From: Ailanthus altissimus
Lineage: Eukaryota > Streptophyta > Magnoliopsida > Sapindales > Simaroubaceae
Assembly: GCA_946807835.1 (NCBI GenBank)
Contig: OX327683.1
Span: forward strand, 18,915,001-18,979,000
Reading direction: 5' to 3'
Length of the DNA: 64,000 bases
Below the pieces are notes generated by a model that saw nothing but the letters and a program-made list of their open reading frames with translations, did not search any database and was not told the origin of the DNA. Below are positions 23,774 through 34,880 of the stretch, in pieces; position 1 is the first letter of the stretch; each line of letters opens with the position of its first letter. The translations under genes and the position numbers were made by a program.

Positions 23774-26492
23774 TGTCACGCCCCAGACCCAAAAGATCTG
23801 ACACACGACATCACTTACATTCATTCAATAATACTTAAACATTCATTTTAATTTCTTTCAGAATTATAGCAATTGAATTATGACTGGGACAATTAGTAAA
23901 CTGGAGATACGCAGAGTTTTCTCAGAGATTAACACTCTACTACGTCACTAGTAGCAACTTTGTTACCAGAAGCCCAGAATATATTCATTGTAAATTCTTA
24001 CTTAAAATCAATCCATTACTATACTTTGTGAAACTTAAACTAAGTCCAACCACACACAATAAAATAATACATAGGTATTTATTCACTAGGGACAAATCAA
24101 ATATCTTATCCCACGTGTCCCCAAATGAAACACTTAGCAACCTAACAACTTAGGGAACCCAAGGAACAGCAGAAGCCTTGCCAAATCCGCTAAGCACACA
24201 TGTACCTTATTTACCTGAAATCACCATAAACTATAATGAGTATAAAACTCAGTAAGCATACTAGTTTTTCATATATCAAATACAAATATATATATATATG
24301 TACACAATGCATATGTATGATATGCTGTGATCAATCAAAATCATAATCTTATCAAATCACATATCATGTAAGCGCTTACACATTCTTTCAAAACACATAA
24401 TAGGAATACCATTACTCAACTACTACTTAGTAGGACTTACATATCACATATCACATAATGAGCCAAATGTCACTCGTAGGTGACATACCGTATGAGAGGA
24501 ATAGTACAAGTGAGGTCTTGAAATTACACATATATAATGCTCATGCCCGAAGGTAAAAGCCAAACCCTCACCCTGATCATCGGTGAGTCCTCTCACATGC
24601 ACCAATACGCCACCACATGAATATGATGACTCACACTTCCTTTAGGTACCAATAGGATCCTCCCTACATACGGAACACATAACATATACCAATCCCAAAG
24701 GAAAGGCCACACATAAAGGCTCCACAAATCACATAAAATGCCTACTAAGTTAACAGTGAGTTCAAGTACCCTCAAAACACAAAATATTTCTCATTGACAT
24801 ATTACACTTCAAAAGCTTTCTTTGTTAAACATATCTTATTTTGAAAGCTCACTTTCAAAAAACACATGTATGTCCATGCTCAATGTCAATGCTCACATTC
24901 ATAAACATATATTTACATTTCATATCAAAATATACTTTGACATAACATAAACATATTCTTAACTACATTTACAAAATCATTCATAACACTTACTATGTTT
25001 ATTGTGATTCCAGTAAAAAGTCTAGTATACTTACCTCTTAACACTTTCAGCTACAAGGCTTAAATCTCCTTAACCTATCAATGGAGATTAATCCTTTCAT
25101 AAGCCTCAAAATTCACACAAAATACTTTAAATAGCTTACAAAATTATACACAATGCATTTATCACATCAAATTGGTCTAAATACTTAGTTTCTCAAAACC
25201 TGTCATTCTGATCACTTACACTTAACAAAATTTTCTAATAGATCAAATGATGTCCAATTACTCCAAAATCAGAATATATCATTCTTGACTCATATATCCT
25301 TCTTATAAATGAATATTATATCAAAATTCCTACACAATCCATTCCATACATACCATCGAATCCAAACTACAAACCTGATAGGATCAAGATACTTACTGAA
25401 CAGTATTCAATCTCCCAATTTTATAAAATCATATACTAACTTAAAAATTATAAAACTATCACATAATTACTCTTAACACATATCTCAATCCATAATAAAT
25501 ATTTCACTTCCAAATCACTGCCAAAATTATTTTAAAACTATTTTATTCTATAGCTTTAAAAATCTGTTAATCAAATACTGTAATGAGCGGATACACTTTA
25601 GAAAATCATAACATTTCAACCACATTGATTTAAATTCTCAATTGCGAGTATATCATATTATACATATAAGATTATCATATTCCACAAATTCGTAATTTTG
25701 GAAGATCATTCAGTAGGACAAACATTGTTCGTCACTGTATTATACTGTTCACATAGGAAATTTCCAGAATTTCAGGGTCCTTTTGGTAAATTCACAACAA
25801 ATTCAATTTCTGAAATTTTGAATCGATTCAAAGTCTCAGATGATCCTAAACATGTCTAATTTCATATACTCAAAACTCAAAACCAGAATCGAATCACAAC
25901 AATTTATAAAATTCTTGGATCAAGAGACTATCAAGCAGAAATTCTACAATCCATCATGATTTATCAAACTATCTTATAGATCATCATCAATTCTCAAAAT
26001 ATCATACGAAATACATATCAAATCCTCAATTATACATATTTCCAGAAATCAAAACTTAAATAAATTAACATAATTAACACCAATAAATTGAGAAATAGTT
26101 GTGATATACCTCTTAAAATCCAAAATTCCAATTTCTTCTTCTTTTTCTTCTCCTTCTTCTCTTTCTCTCCCCTCTTTTCTCTCTTCTCTCTCTCTAAAAG
26201 AGGTAGCTCGACCAACATGAGAGAAATAGGGTTTTAAAAGTGTATTTTTATACTAAGTGGCTAATTTTTAGTATTTACAAATTTATCCCCAAAACTTTCA
26301 AAGTATTACAATTTGGTCCCTAAAATAAATCTAAAGTCTTGCAATTAAACCCAATGCTAATAGTATCACCTTAACCTATACAACACTACTAATAACAATA
26401 TATCAATCAAGTATCACCAACATACAAATAAAATACGTATATTTATATATATAAATACTTATTCTTACCAGTCGTGGATACTGGTTACTACA
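23774..26492 (-). mobile_element. Gypsy-type solo LTR, family C (2719 bp)
   Basis: The block begins TGTCACGCCCCAGACCC and ends GGTTACTACA. A perfect 5-bp target duplication ATTAT flanks it at 23769-23773 and 26493-26497. On the minus strand it runs TGTAGTAACC to GGGTCTGGGGCGTGACA. That ending is characteristic of plant Ty3/gypsy chromovirus (Tekay/Del-type) LTRs, so the LTR is in minus orientation. No internal region remains, hence a solo LTR. A 60-bp GA-rich strand bias at 26130-26200 lies in it. A second copy starts at 63181. ORFs in it are short and unrelated to proteins I know. Confidence 0.85.
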
Positions 26493-26576
26493 ATTATAAT
26501 TTAAGAAAATAATATTCTTATTTTAACAATCAAATTTGTAAATTATTAAACTAATAATATAGTATAGTGTCGTGGG

Positions 26577-29500
26577 CATTTGTCATTGATTCAAAAAATT
26601 AGTTATTGATTCAAAAAATTAGCCTGTTAGATAATGCTATATACTTATTTTTATATATTTAAGATCTACTCAATTTATATTCGATATGGGATATGACATT
26701 TTTCTCCACTCAATCACGCGACTCTCTCGTTATAGTGTGACCCAAACTCAAGGACCAACTTGGTTCATATTACCCATCCCTTCGAGGTTAGGGGACTCAC
26801 TATTCACGTGACAATTTTTATTGAAACTCAAGACATGGGATTTATAGGACCCACTTAGCCCATATTGGTCACGGGCTGGAAGCTTATCATTAACCCAAAA
26901 GACTAGTTTGTTAGGTAATGTCGTATACCCACTTTTATATGTTGGGTGTTTATCATAGAGTGTGTGATTATACGAGTGTGTGCGTAATTTCAAAAAATTA
27001 CTATATGTGAAGCGGAAGCATGTTACAAAATACACCCATTTTAACAAATTCAACATATATCACATATATGCATAAGTATAACAATTATACAATTATGAAC
27101 ATGATGAACAACATATATCACATATATGAACAAGTATAACAATTATACAAATATAAACATGTTGAACAATATTGTATTATATAACACATAATGTAAAATA
27201 CTCACCTAATGAAGGTAGCTTTACAAAATCTTCAAGTTCTTCAATAATCCATGTGAAGAGCTCACCTTGAAGTATATGTTGAACAATTCTAGTCCATAAC
27301 TTTTGGTGGGATTAAGGAGCTAGAATGGTAGCTTAGTGTTTAAAATTTTCAGCACTTGTATTCAAACTCTTTTGAATACAATTTTTGTTTCTTAAATGGA
27401 GATAGTAAATATTTTCTATACAACTCTTGTATAAATTAAAAATCTTTAACATACAACTCTTGTATATTAATCTTAGAAACAATTTCTACATGATAATTAT
27501 TTTGAACAACTCTTTGTAAAATAATTATCTTTTTCTCCATTTACATATCATTCATTTTGGCCATCCATTAAAGAAGGAGATGAAGAGAAGTTTGTTTATT
27601 TTTCAACACTTGAAAGAATAAAACTCAAAGAACTCTCTCTTACCTCTCTTCCTTGCCATTGCCAAATTCTTCTCCCAAAATTGAATGAATGAAATCAATT
27701 CAATTGTTTTGCCAAAATTCATTTTGTTTATTCAACATTTTGATTAAACAAAATAAACAAAATGAAGTGCTCCACCAATTTTATTGTTGGTCTCCCATTT
27801 AGAATTAATTAAACCAAGCACTAGAATAATGGCCACCAAAATTAATCTTTACCTAACAATTATAATTACTTTAATTATAATGGGTAATTAAATGGCCAAC
27901 ATCTAGGCTACTCATTGTATTAAAATACAATGCCATGATCTATATATATTATAATATTATCTAATAATATAATAATAATATATGATTTAATTATTCAAAA
28001 CAATTTTGAATAATTACTTTTTACCTTACTAATTTTTACTACCATGGTTAAATGGTAAAAAGGTAAAATTAAATCATGGAACAAATTTTGTCATTTGTCA
28101 ATATTCTATTAATTAACAACCCTTGTTAATTAATTAAGTGATGTACTTAACAATTAAGTCTTGACAAATGTATAATCCGAGGGATCCCTAAATAATTGTT
28201 CTCTTTTACTGAAATTTATTGGATCGAACTATTCAATCCAATCCGCTACCCCAGTGCACAACGAGTATACTTCATATTGTGAGACTCTCTAGGTCCACAC
28301 CTAATTTGTCATATAGAGCTCCTCCATACGTCCGTGAACAATGTCCCACACACACGTTACGGATATTACAAATTAGCATGTTAGACCATACAAGTTGAGG
28401 TTATTACATATTCGTATAATCCTTCCACCATTTATATCCTTGAAGAGCAGAGATATAGATCATCACCGTCAAATCTCTATTTGCTCAACCACGAACTTAT
28501 CTCCAGATTTATATTTCATAAAATAATATCCACAAACACTTTTGTGATATTGTTTATTCCTCCGGAATATCTTTTCCGAGGTTTATGCTTGCGGCCACAA
28601 GACTTTCTGAAATACAATCTCAGAGCATTAGGATATACAACCCACTCATATGAGCTGATGGATCCCATATCTACGCACACCGAACTCCATGAGCATCGGA
28701 CCATACCCAGCGACACCCAGCGGTCAGACCATGAAAGGTTTCTGACATGTGTGGAACCAAAGCATGGTGGATCACTCACAAGCCCACCGTGGCACTCAGG
28801 TCAAAGGACCACAAATACTACTCAACTCGGAAGACCTTCCATCGACGGCTTTATGAGATGTCTATTGGATGTCTTCGTGAGTCTGTTCAATATCCAGTCC
28901 TTACTGAATACCTGCATCTCTATACGAGCTTCCTACTAAGCTCATGGTTTGCTAAGACTAACCATCTGGACCATCCAGATATAGACATACACTAATCTAT
29001 AATAATAGGTTTCACCGATAGACCCGCATCGATGAAATTAGATCATGAACATTATGTTTGAGAACATACTTGCATAATGACATTTCTTAGCACCATCTGC
29101 AACTCATTGCAGCTATATCATTACTAATATATTCTCAGGTCATTGTCCCATTTCAGACAAGGCTCTAACTCATTAGATTTTGCTAACTCTTAGTACCACT
29201 AACTCTTAGTGTTTATAACTATTAGCGTTGCTAACTCTTAGCCCTGGTCTAAACTCTTTTAGACCAAATCCGAACTCCTTCAGATCATACAATGTCTAAA
29301 ACGTTACAAGCATCTTACCATTTAATAAAATAATATTAACGATTTTATTAGAAATAATAATTGTATAAATACAATCATTATGTATTTATACATTATAGGA
29401 TGGCACGTAAGCACAAATCCCAACATTATATACCTAAGATCCATCCAATTTTTATTCGATGTGGGACGTGACATTCTCTCACACTCAATCATATAACGCC

Positions 29501-29862
29501 CTCATCACAATGTGGTACAAACTCAATGACCAACTTGGCCTGTATTGTCCATCCCTCTAGGGTTAGAAGATCCACTACTCACGTGATAATCTCTATTGAA
29601 GCTCAAAACATAGGATTTTTAAGACCCACTTAGTTCGTATTGCTCATCTCTCTGGCTATATGGTGGACTCATTTTTTATGTGATAATTTTTATTTGAGGC
29701 GATTATGGAAGCCCATATATAAATAAAAATTTGGGTCTACTCTGATATCACTTATCACAGATCGAACACTTGTCATTAATTTAAAAGACTAATTTATTAA
29801 ATAATATTATATACTTATATATTTAAAATCTATTTAATTTTTATTTGATGCGAGATATGATA
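26577..29862 (-). mobile_element. TRIM-like tandem array with three short LTRs
   Basis: Three related LTRs of about 110-120 bp lie in the order 29862-29753, 29473 to about 26870 (interrupted), and 26698 to about 26577. On the minus strand each starts TGTCACGTCCCACATCG or a decayed form, and has AATAAAAATT then a TATATAA box. After the first LTR comes TGATATCAGAGTAGACCC, which resembles the tRNA-Met primer-binding site. Before the second LTR is a purine tract GTGTGAGAGAA, and before the third GAGTGGAGAAAAA. The internal parts are about 170-270 bp and non-coding, with a sub-repeat of about 95 bp. This is the organisation of a terminal-repeat retrotransposon in miniature. The middle LTR is split by the solo LTR at 26940-29425. 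Confidence 0.65.
26940..29425 (-). mobile_element. Solo LTR, family A (2486 bp)
   Basis: It starts TGTTGGGTG and ends AAATCCCAACA. It is the reverse orientation of the 16311-18490 copy and is flanked by a perfect 5-bp target duplication TTATA at 26935-26939 and 29426-29430. Its best-conserved part against the other copies is 28240-29325. A tandem duplication of about 60 bp at 27046-27165 (phrase CATATATCACATATATG) explains part of the extra length. The 152-residue ORF at 28481-28939 lies in conserved LTR sequence. It is not kept open in the sister copies, so it is not a gene. Confidence 0.87.
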
Positions 29863-30174
29863 ATAGAAATACATTTTTCGCATAGACTTCCACGATGAAT
29901 AAGCCAAATCGAACTCACAACCACTAAATTAACACAGTGTTTTGCTCTCAAAATTATGTTTTAGAATCCGATGAAATGAGATTGAACCGCATAAAAATAT
30001 TTTGGGTCAACAAATAAATTGTTCTTACGACCTTAAATTAGACTTTGCACATGTTTTAGTAGATGGAATGGAAACTCTTAACGAGAATTAAGAATTGCCG
30101 CACCTCGAACATTGGTCAAATTGTTTGAAAGGCTCTTGTAATTTATAAATTATTGTAATTTATAAGTTACTCAG
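29863..30174. other. Intergenic, nothing recognised
   Basis: AT-rich unique sequence between the TRIM-like array and the foldback element. No ORF, repeat or motif was identified. Confidence 0.4.
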
Positions 30175-30925
30175 ACGTTAATTTCAACGGATTTAAGGGT
30201 AAGTGGTATTTTACTTTTAAAGGGACATGTACTTAAATTTAATAAGTTTAAATATTTAATTCTTTTTTTTTAAAATTAAAATTTTATTTTATATTAAATT
30301 AATAATTATAAAAAAAACAACTACCACCACAATCATTAATGTGTTAATGACTCTTCGTTGCACTACGATAATAGTGACAATTGTGAATAAGGTCAATATA
30401 TTATATCATTCAACTTAAAAAAAATTTATCTACAAAATTGTATGGTTGTTTTTAATGGAAAAAAAAAACACAAAGATACCTAAATAAGATGAAGAGAATG
30501 ATTGTGTGATTTGCACTATCACCACTATCAAATAAAATTACATCCACTAATTATAACGGTGATGACAATCCAAATTATCATGCCGTTATTTATCTTTTGA
30601 TTATATTTTTTAATTAAAAATAATTATATTATTGTGTAAATTAAAAAAAAATTAAAATTTAATTATGTCTAAATTATCCGTTAGATATTCTGATCATTGA
30701 AAATTGATCGACGATTGATATTATATTGTAATGATGATAATAGGTGGTTTTTTTTTATAAAGATTTTAATAATATTTTTTTATATTTTATTAAATAAGAG
30801 TTTTTAATTTTAATAAATAATAAATAAATATTAAAACTTATCAAATTGTTCTTGTGTCCGTATATAGTTAAATATACCAAAATAACTTTATATTTGTCCA
30901 AATTAACAAACGAAGTCTTGGAATA
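30175..30925. mobile_element. Foldback or long-TIR non-autonomous element
   Basis: The left 165 bp and the right 190 bp are imperfect inverted repeats. Matching blocks in order are GTTAATTT, GGTATTTTACT/GGTATATTTAACT, GGACA, AATTTAATAAGTTT, TAAAATTAAAA and ATAAAAAAAACCACC (or its variant). The interior of about 400 bp is AT-rich, non-coding and has an ATCGACGATTG-type phrase. Long TIRs with no coding region suggest a MULE-derived MITE or foldback element. A target-site duplication could not be fixed. Confidence 0.55.
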
Positions 30926-32200
30926 ATTTATAAACTACGATAGTTTTTAGGCACTTTGGAAAAGCTTAGAAGTCTGATAGTTGTTCACCCACTTAAAGAT
31001 GATAAACAAAATAAGCTGTGATTTGGGATACCAACGTTTTGGATTGCCTATCAATCAAGCTAACAAGTCAAGCATGGAGAATTGAATACTTTAATTAAAG
31101 GAAAACTTTTGAAAATAGCCCCTATTTTAGTGTATTCTGTTTTAATTAGATATGAAATTTCTAAGATTTTGTAGTCAATAGACAAATTTATTTTTAAGAT
31201 TTTATAGTCAATAGACAAATTTTAAGACATTTTTTTAAATCATTTTTTTTTCATAATATATCTTTAATTTAAAAAATTTATCAAGTATTTAATGTTAATT
31301 TATTAAAAATTTGTTGTTTACTTAATCAGATCTTTGAAACAAAAATGTATGCTCTTTCTGAGAGGTTTTAGATTTTTTTTTTAATTGTTATACTTCAAAG
31401 AAAGTATAGTTAATGAAAAAAAAGTGTTCTAAAATTTATCTTTTGATTGTAAAATATTAGAAATTTCATATGTTGAAAATAGGAGCTATTTAAAAAAAAA
31501 ATTCCTTGATTGAAAGCCAAAAGCAACTCAAGCGTTTGATGATTTGCCGAAGAGACTTATTTCTAAGAAGACCATGCCCGGCTTTTTATCCACGTGCTCA
31601 TGCTCAAGTTGGTGCAAACTTTTTCTTTAAATTACTACCACTCAAACAAAACCTACTGAGTAAGAAAGTGGCCACTAATATACTACAAGCTAAACCAAAG
31701 GGATCCGATGCTCTTTTACTTTGCTACTTTGAAAAATCCAATGTTTGATAAATTTGACATTCTCAAGCATCAACTCATACAATGGTGAATATTAAATGTT
31801 CAAGTCCCTCGGAGAGGTGAATCAATTTCTCTCTGTGGAAGGTGAATTTGGTAGCGATGTTACATTAAACCTACCACGTGCAAGTCCCCACAATATTCTA
31901 ATTATAAATATTAGTAAATTATAATTGCAATGTAACTTTAGAATAACAATATTGAACGTATAACATTAAATTAAAAACACTTCTATATCGTGTAAACATA
32001 TATATATATATATATAAGCTAAGCTGCGGGCTCTATAACTTTGAAGCCACTTCAGCTTTTACAGATTTTCACTTTTAACCCTTATCCCATTCAACTTTGA
32101 CCAAAACAAAACCCACCCACCCACCCCTCCCTCATTTTCTTTCTCACTTTCCGAGAAAACTAAACCCAGAAAATAAAAATAAAAATAAAAATAAACCCCC
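30926..32200. other. Intergenic region 3' of the expansin gene
   Basis: No gene. It contains a 31-bp tandem duplication at about 31158-31225 (phrase TAGTCAATAGACAAATTT) and an (AT)n microsatellite at about 31998-32015. The C-rich block 32095-32215 is probably the expansin 3' UTR, because it abuts the stop codon on the minus strand. The ORF at 31506-31748 has no recognisable domain. Confidence 0.45.
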
Positions 32201-32230
32201 GTAAAACATGAAGTGGGGAAACCTTGGAAA

Positions 32231-33603
32231 CTAGACCCGGAAATTCTTCCCATTGAAAGTTTGACCAAATTGCCAATTGGCCGGGACGATGTTCCACGAG
32301 GTGGAGGTGCGACGGTCACTGCCAGTGACCCTGAAGCTAAGTGACTGCCCAACCAAAACAGCGTTTGACTGCCAGTTCTGACCCCAGTTCCTGCTCATGC
32401 TCATCCACTCAGTCTTTGATCCTTTTACGCTGACTTTCACAATATCCCCTGCACCAGCCACGTTGGTGATCAAAACCAAGTTGAAGTAACGGAAACCGTT
32501 GATTGTGAACCTGATTCCCCCACTCTTCCTGCAAGGAACCCTGGTAGAAAAACAAAATTTAAATATATAATTAGTTTTTTTTCAAAAAGAAACAATAATA
32601 ATAAAGTGATTTACGCCTTTATTTATTTATTAAAAAAATCTGCTGTGTATGGTGTATAGTAGAAAAGTGATTCGGTTGGCTAATATTTACGCGGGAAGCA
32701 ATGAAGATGTGGGATAAAGTGATATAATGATGTCTGATTAAAGCAAATGGACGGTTCTGATCAGCTGATTATATAAAAGTTTGATGCTATAAAATGTTTT
32801 TACTACAATTTAACAGTTGTTTTAAAATGAAGCTGAAGAAATAAAGGGGAGTTGAGTGGGGTAAATATTGACCTGCGGTAAGAGACAGGGACAATTCCGG
32901 CTCTGTACTCAGCGATCTTGAGGAACATGGGCATGGCGAGATCAAAGTGAGAGCGAGGAGGATTGCACCAACCGCCATTGTCACTGGGAAGAGCGTAGTT
33001 TGGTGGGCAAAAGTTGGTGGCGGTTATGAGGATTGAAGGGCTGCCGGCATGGCACCATTGCGGGTCATTTGCACACTTTATCTCGAAGCATGCACCGCAA
33101 CTTAAGCCATTGTTGAACAGTGCTGTGCTTAGCGCTGCCGTGTTGACTCCGTAGCCTTGGCTGTACAAGTTGCCGTACCCACAAGCACCCCCTGTGAGGA
33201 AATCAATGTCACAAGATTGAGATTGTTTGTTGAAGGAACTCAAGAAATTGTGAATTTACAATTGGGTTTACTTTTGTTAGTAAATAATGCATATTCTTTA
33301 GTTGATTTGAAGAGAAAAAATTTCATGCTTTTTTCTCAAGAAGTTTGTTCAAAAACAGAGTGCACAAGGTTGAAGCAAAAATGGGACTAAAATGACTAAA
33401 TGGGGAATTTTTTCTTCACTATAAGAAGCGAAAATGAAAGTAAATAGAGTAGTACCCATAGTTCCAGAGGCATCGCTGCCTCCATAGAAAGTAGCATGAG
33501 CATTTTGCCATGCGCCGCCAGTGTAAACGCCGGGGGTTCTTGCTTCGACTATGGAAGCAAAAATAACAAAAGAAACCAAATAAATGATACCCACAACAGC
33601 CAT
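32231..33603 (-). CDS. EXPA: Alpha-expansin (three exons)
   Basis: Alpha-expansins are secreted proteins that loosen cell walls non-hydrolytically at acidic pH during growth. Exons on the minus strand are 33603..33456, 33191..32873 and 32540..32231 (148 + 319 + 310 = 777 nt, 258 residues, stop TAG). All four splice edges are GT-AG, with the classic split between GTM and GGACGYG. A signal peptide covers about residues 1-21 ([21 protein letters not shown]). The GH45-like domain has the conserved cysteines (GGACGYG at 50-56, [24 protein letters not shown]) and the HFD motif at 131-133. The C-terminal domain keeps the Trp/Tyr face ([37 protein letters not shown]). Length and motifs are normal, and it closely resembles the EXPA4 subgroup as I remember it. 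The subgroup call is less certain than the family. Confidence 0.95.
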
Positions 33604-33700
33604 TTGCTTTGACTTTCACTAAAAACTAATGCTCTGCAATGAGAGAGGGATTTGGAGATTGTGGGGTGTGACTTGTGAGAAGAAGGCAAAGAAATGGAGT

Positions 33701-33710
33701 GCTATTTATG
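33701..33710 (-). promoter_or_regulatory. TATA box of the expansin gene
   Basis: On the minus strand CCATAAATAGC lies about 100 bp upstream of the ATG at 33603. It is followed by a short purine-rich leader with GAGAGAG-type sequence. Position and sequence fit a plant Pol II TATA box for the expansin. No enhancer element was assigned. Confidence 0.55.
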
Positions 33711-34282
33711 GAGAAGTTGAGTGAGGGGGAAATTTGTCAAAAAAGTAAAATTATTGCCCTTAATTGATGCTGTTTTTATTCTCAATTAAAATTTAAAAAT
33801 CAATGCTTCTCTCTTACCCTTGGCTTTGGCGGTAAAAAAAAAAAAATTCAATCCCATGAATTACTTTTCCTTTTATTTATTTTTTGGTTTGTCTATCTGT
33901 TTACTGACAAGAATGCCCTTGGGTTTTGACCATTTTGAGTGAAGAAATACCAGGGTTTAGGGAAAAAGGAAAGGGTATGAAATGGAAATGATGATGGTGT
34001 AGGACGTATAAAGATCAAGCTAGCTTCAAGAATGATACGAATTGAAATGGGGCATTGCTTCATTTCCAAGTTGTGGCATCAATTACAGTTTGTTTCCGAA
34101 GAATTTGTGTCACTGTTCTTTCTTTTTGGATTTTCCCTCCTTTAGATTTTGGAAGTAACCAACCAACATAAGCTTCAAATGGAGGAAAGAGTGGGACTAC
34201 CAAGTTGTACGGATAGGACTCAAGGTACTCGATTCTATTAATAGACCACCACCGCCTAGTATTCTCTCACTCATTCATTTAT
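33711..34282. other. Upstream region of the expansin gene
   Basis: Non-coding and likely to contain the rest of the expansin promoter. A CTTGAGTCC-type patch and poly(A) at 33834-33846 are present. I recognise no gene or repeat. Confidence 0.4.
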
Positions 34283-34880
34283 TCAAATTATATATATCTT
34301 CTAAGTAATAATGATTTTGTTTAAATCTTAATTTAATTGAACACAATCGGTTTTTGATAATTTTGTCGGATTTTGATTTAATTCATAATCAATATGAAAT
34401 TTTTTAGGTTTATTTTAGAGTTTTTTTTTTCTCTAAATAATAATTGGTGATATCAAACTAAATTTGATTAAAATATTTTCTTTTAGCAATTCATTATTTT
34501 CAAGACCAATATAATCCAAAATCATATTAATTTTAGATATAAATATTCGCACATAATCAAATGTGGATACAATTTTAAATGAAGCTGTAATAATAATAAT
34601 AACAATAATAGTAATAATTAGTAAATACAATGTTATTTAAAGTGTGTCTATATATGAATTGAACATTCTCATATAATATGGGATATTTGACTCGTTTAAA
34701 GAAATAACAATGCAATTTGCAACGACATCAAATATGGGCAATTTTTTAACACAAAACAGTTAAAACGTAGGCAAAGTGTAATCCACTTTTTTTAAGTGGA
34801 AACTAGTGAAATGAAAGGTCCGTTTACCATTGCCATTTGTCATACCACCGAAACACTATTGTTGTCATCAAAATTAATTT
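34283..34880 (+). repeat. Dispersed direct repeat, copy 2 (about 600 bp)
   Basis: Counterpart of 23145-23745 in the same orientation with high similarity. Differences are mainly in the simple repeat (AATAATAATAACAATAATAG) and small indels, such as the lost CTTACCAATGAGCAACAAC-like stretch. It lies just upstream of the expansin promoter region. Termini are not obviously TIR or LTR. Confidence 0.85.

Noticed and set aside
26030..26218. Lys/Glu-rich ORF on the minus strand
   Set aside because: Caused by a GA-rich low-complexity stretch in the gypsy-type solo LTR.
23774..26492. Family C block as a host gene or satellite
   Set aside because: TG...CA ends, matching 5-bp duplication and a GGGGCGTGACA terminus identify a solo LTR.
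28481..28939. ORF of 152 residues, the second longest in the window, plus an opposing ORF
   Set aside because: It lies in a conserved part of the family A LTR and is not open in the sister copies at 17, 50, 51 and 57 kb.
33157..33390. Plus-strand ORF across the expansin exon-intron edge
   Set aside because: Antisense shadow of the expansin coding exon.
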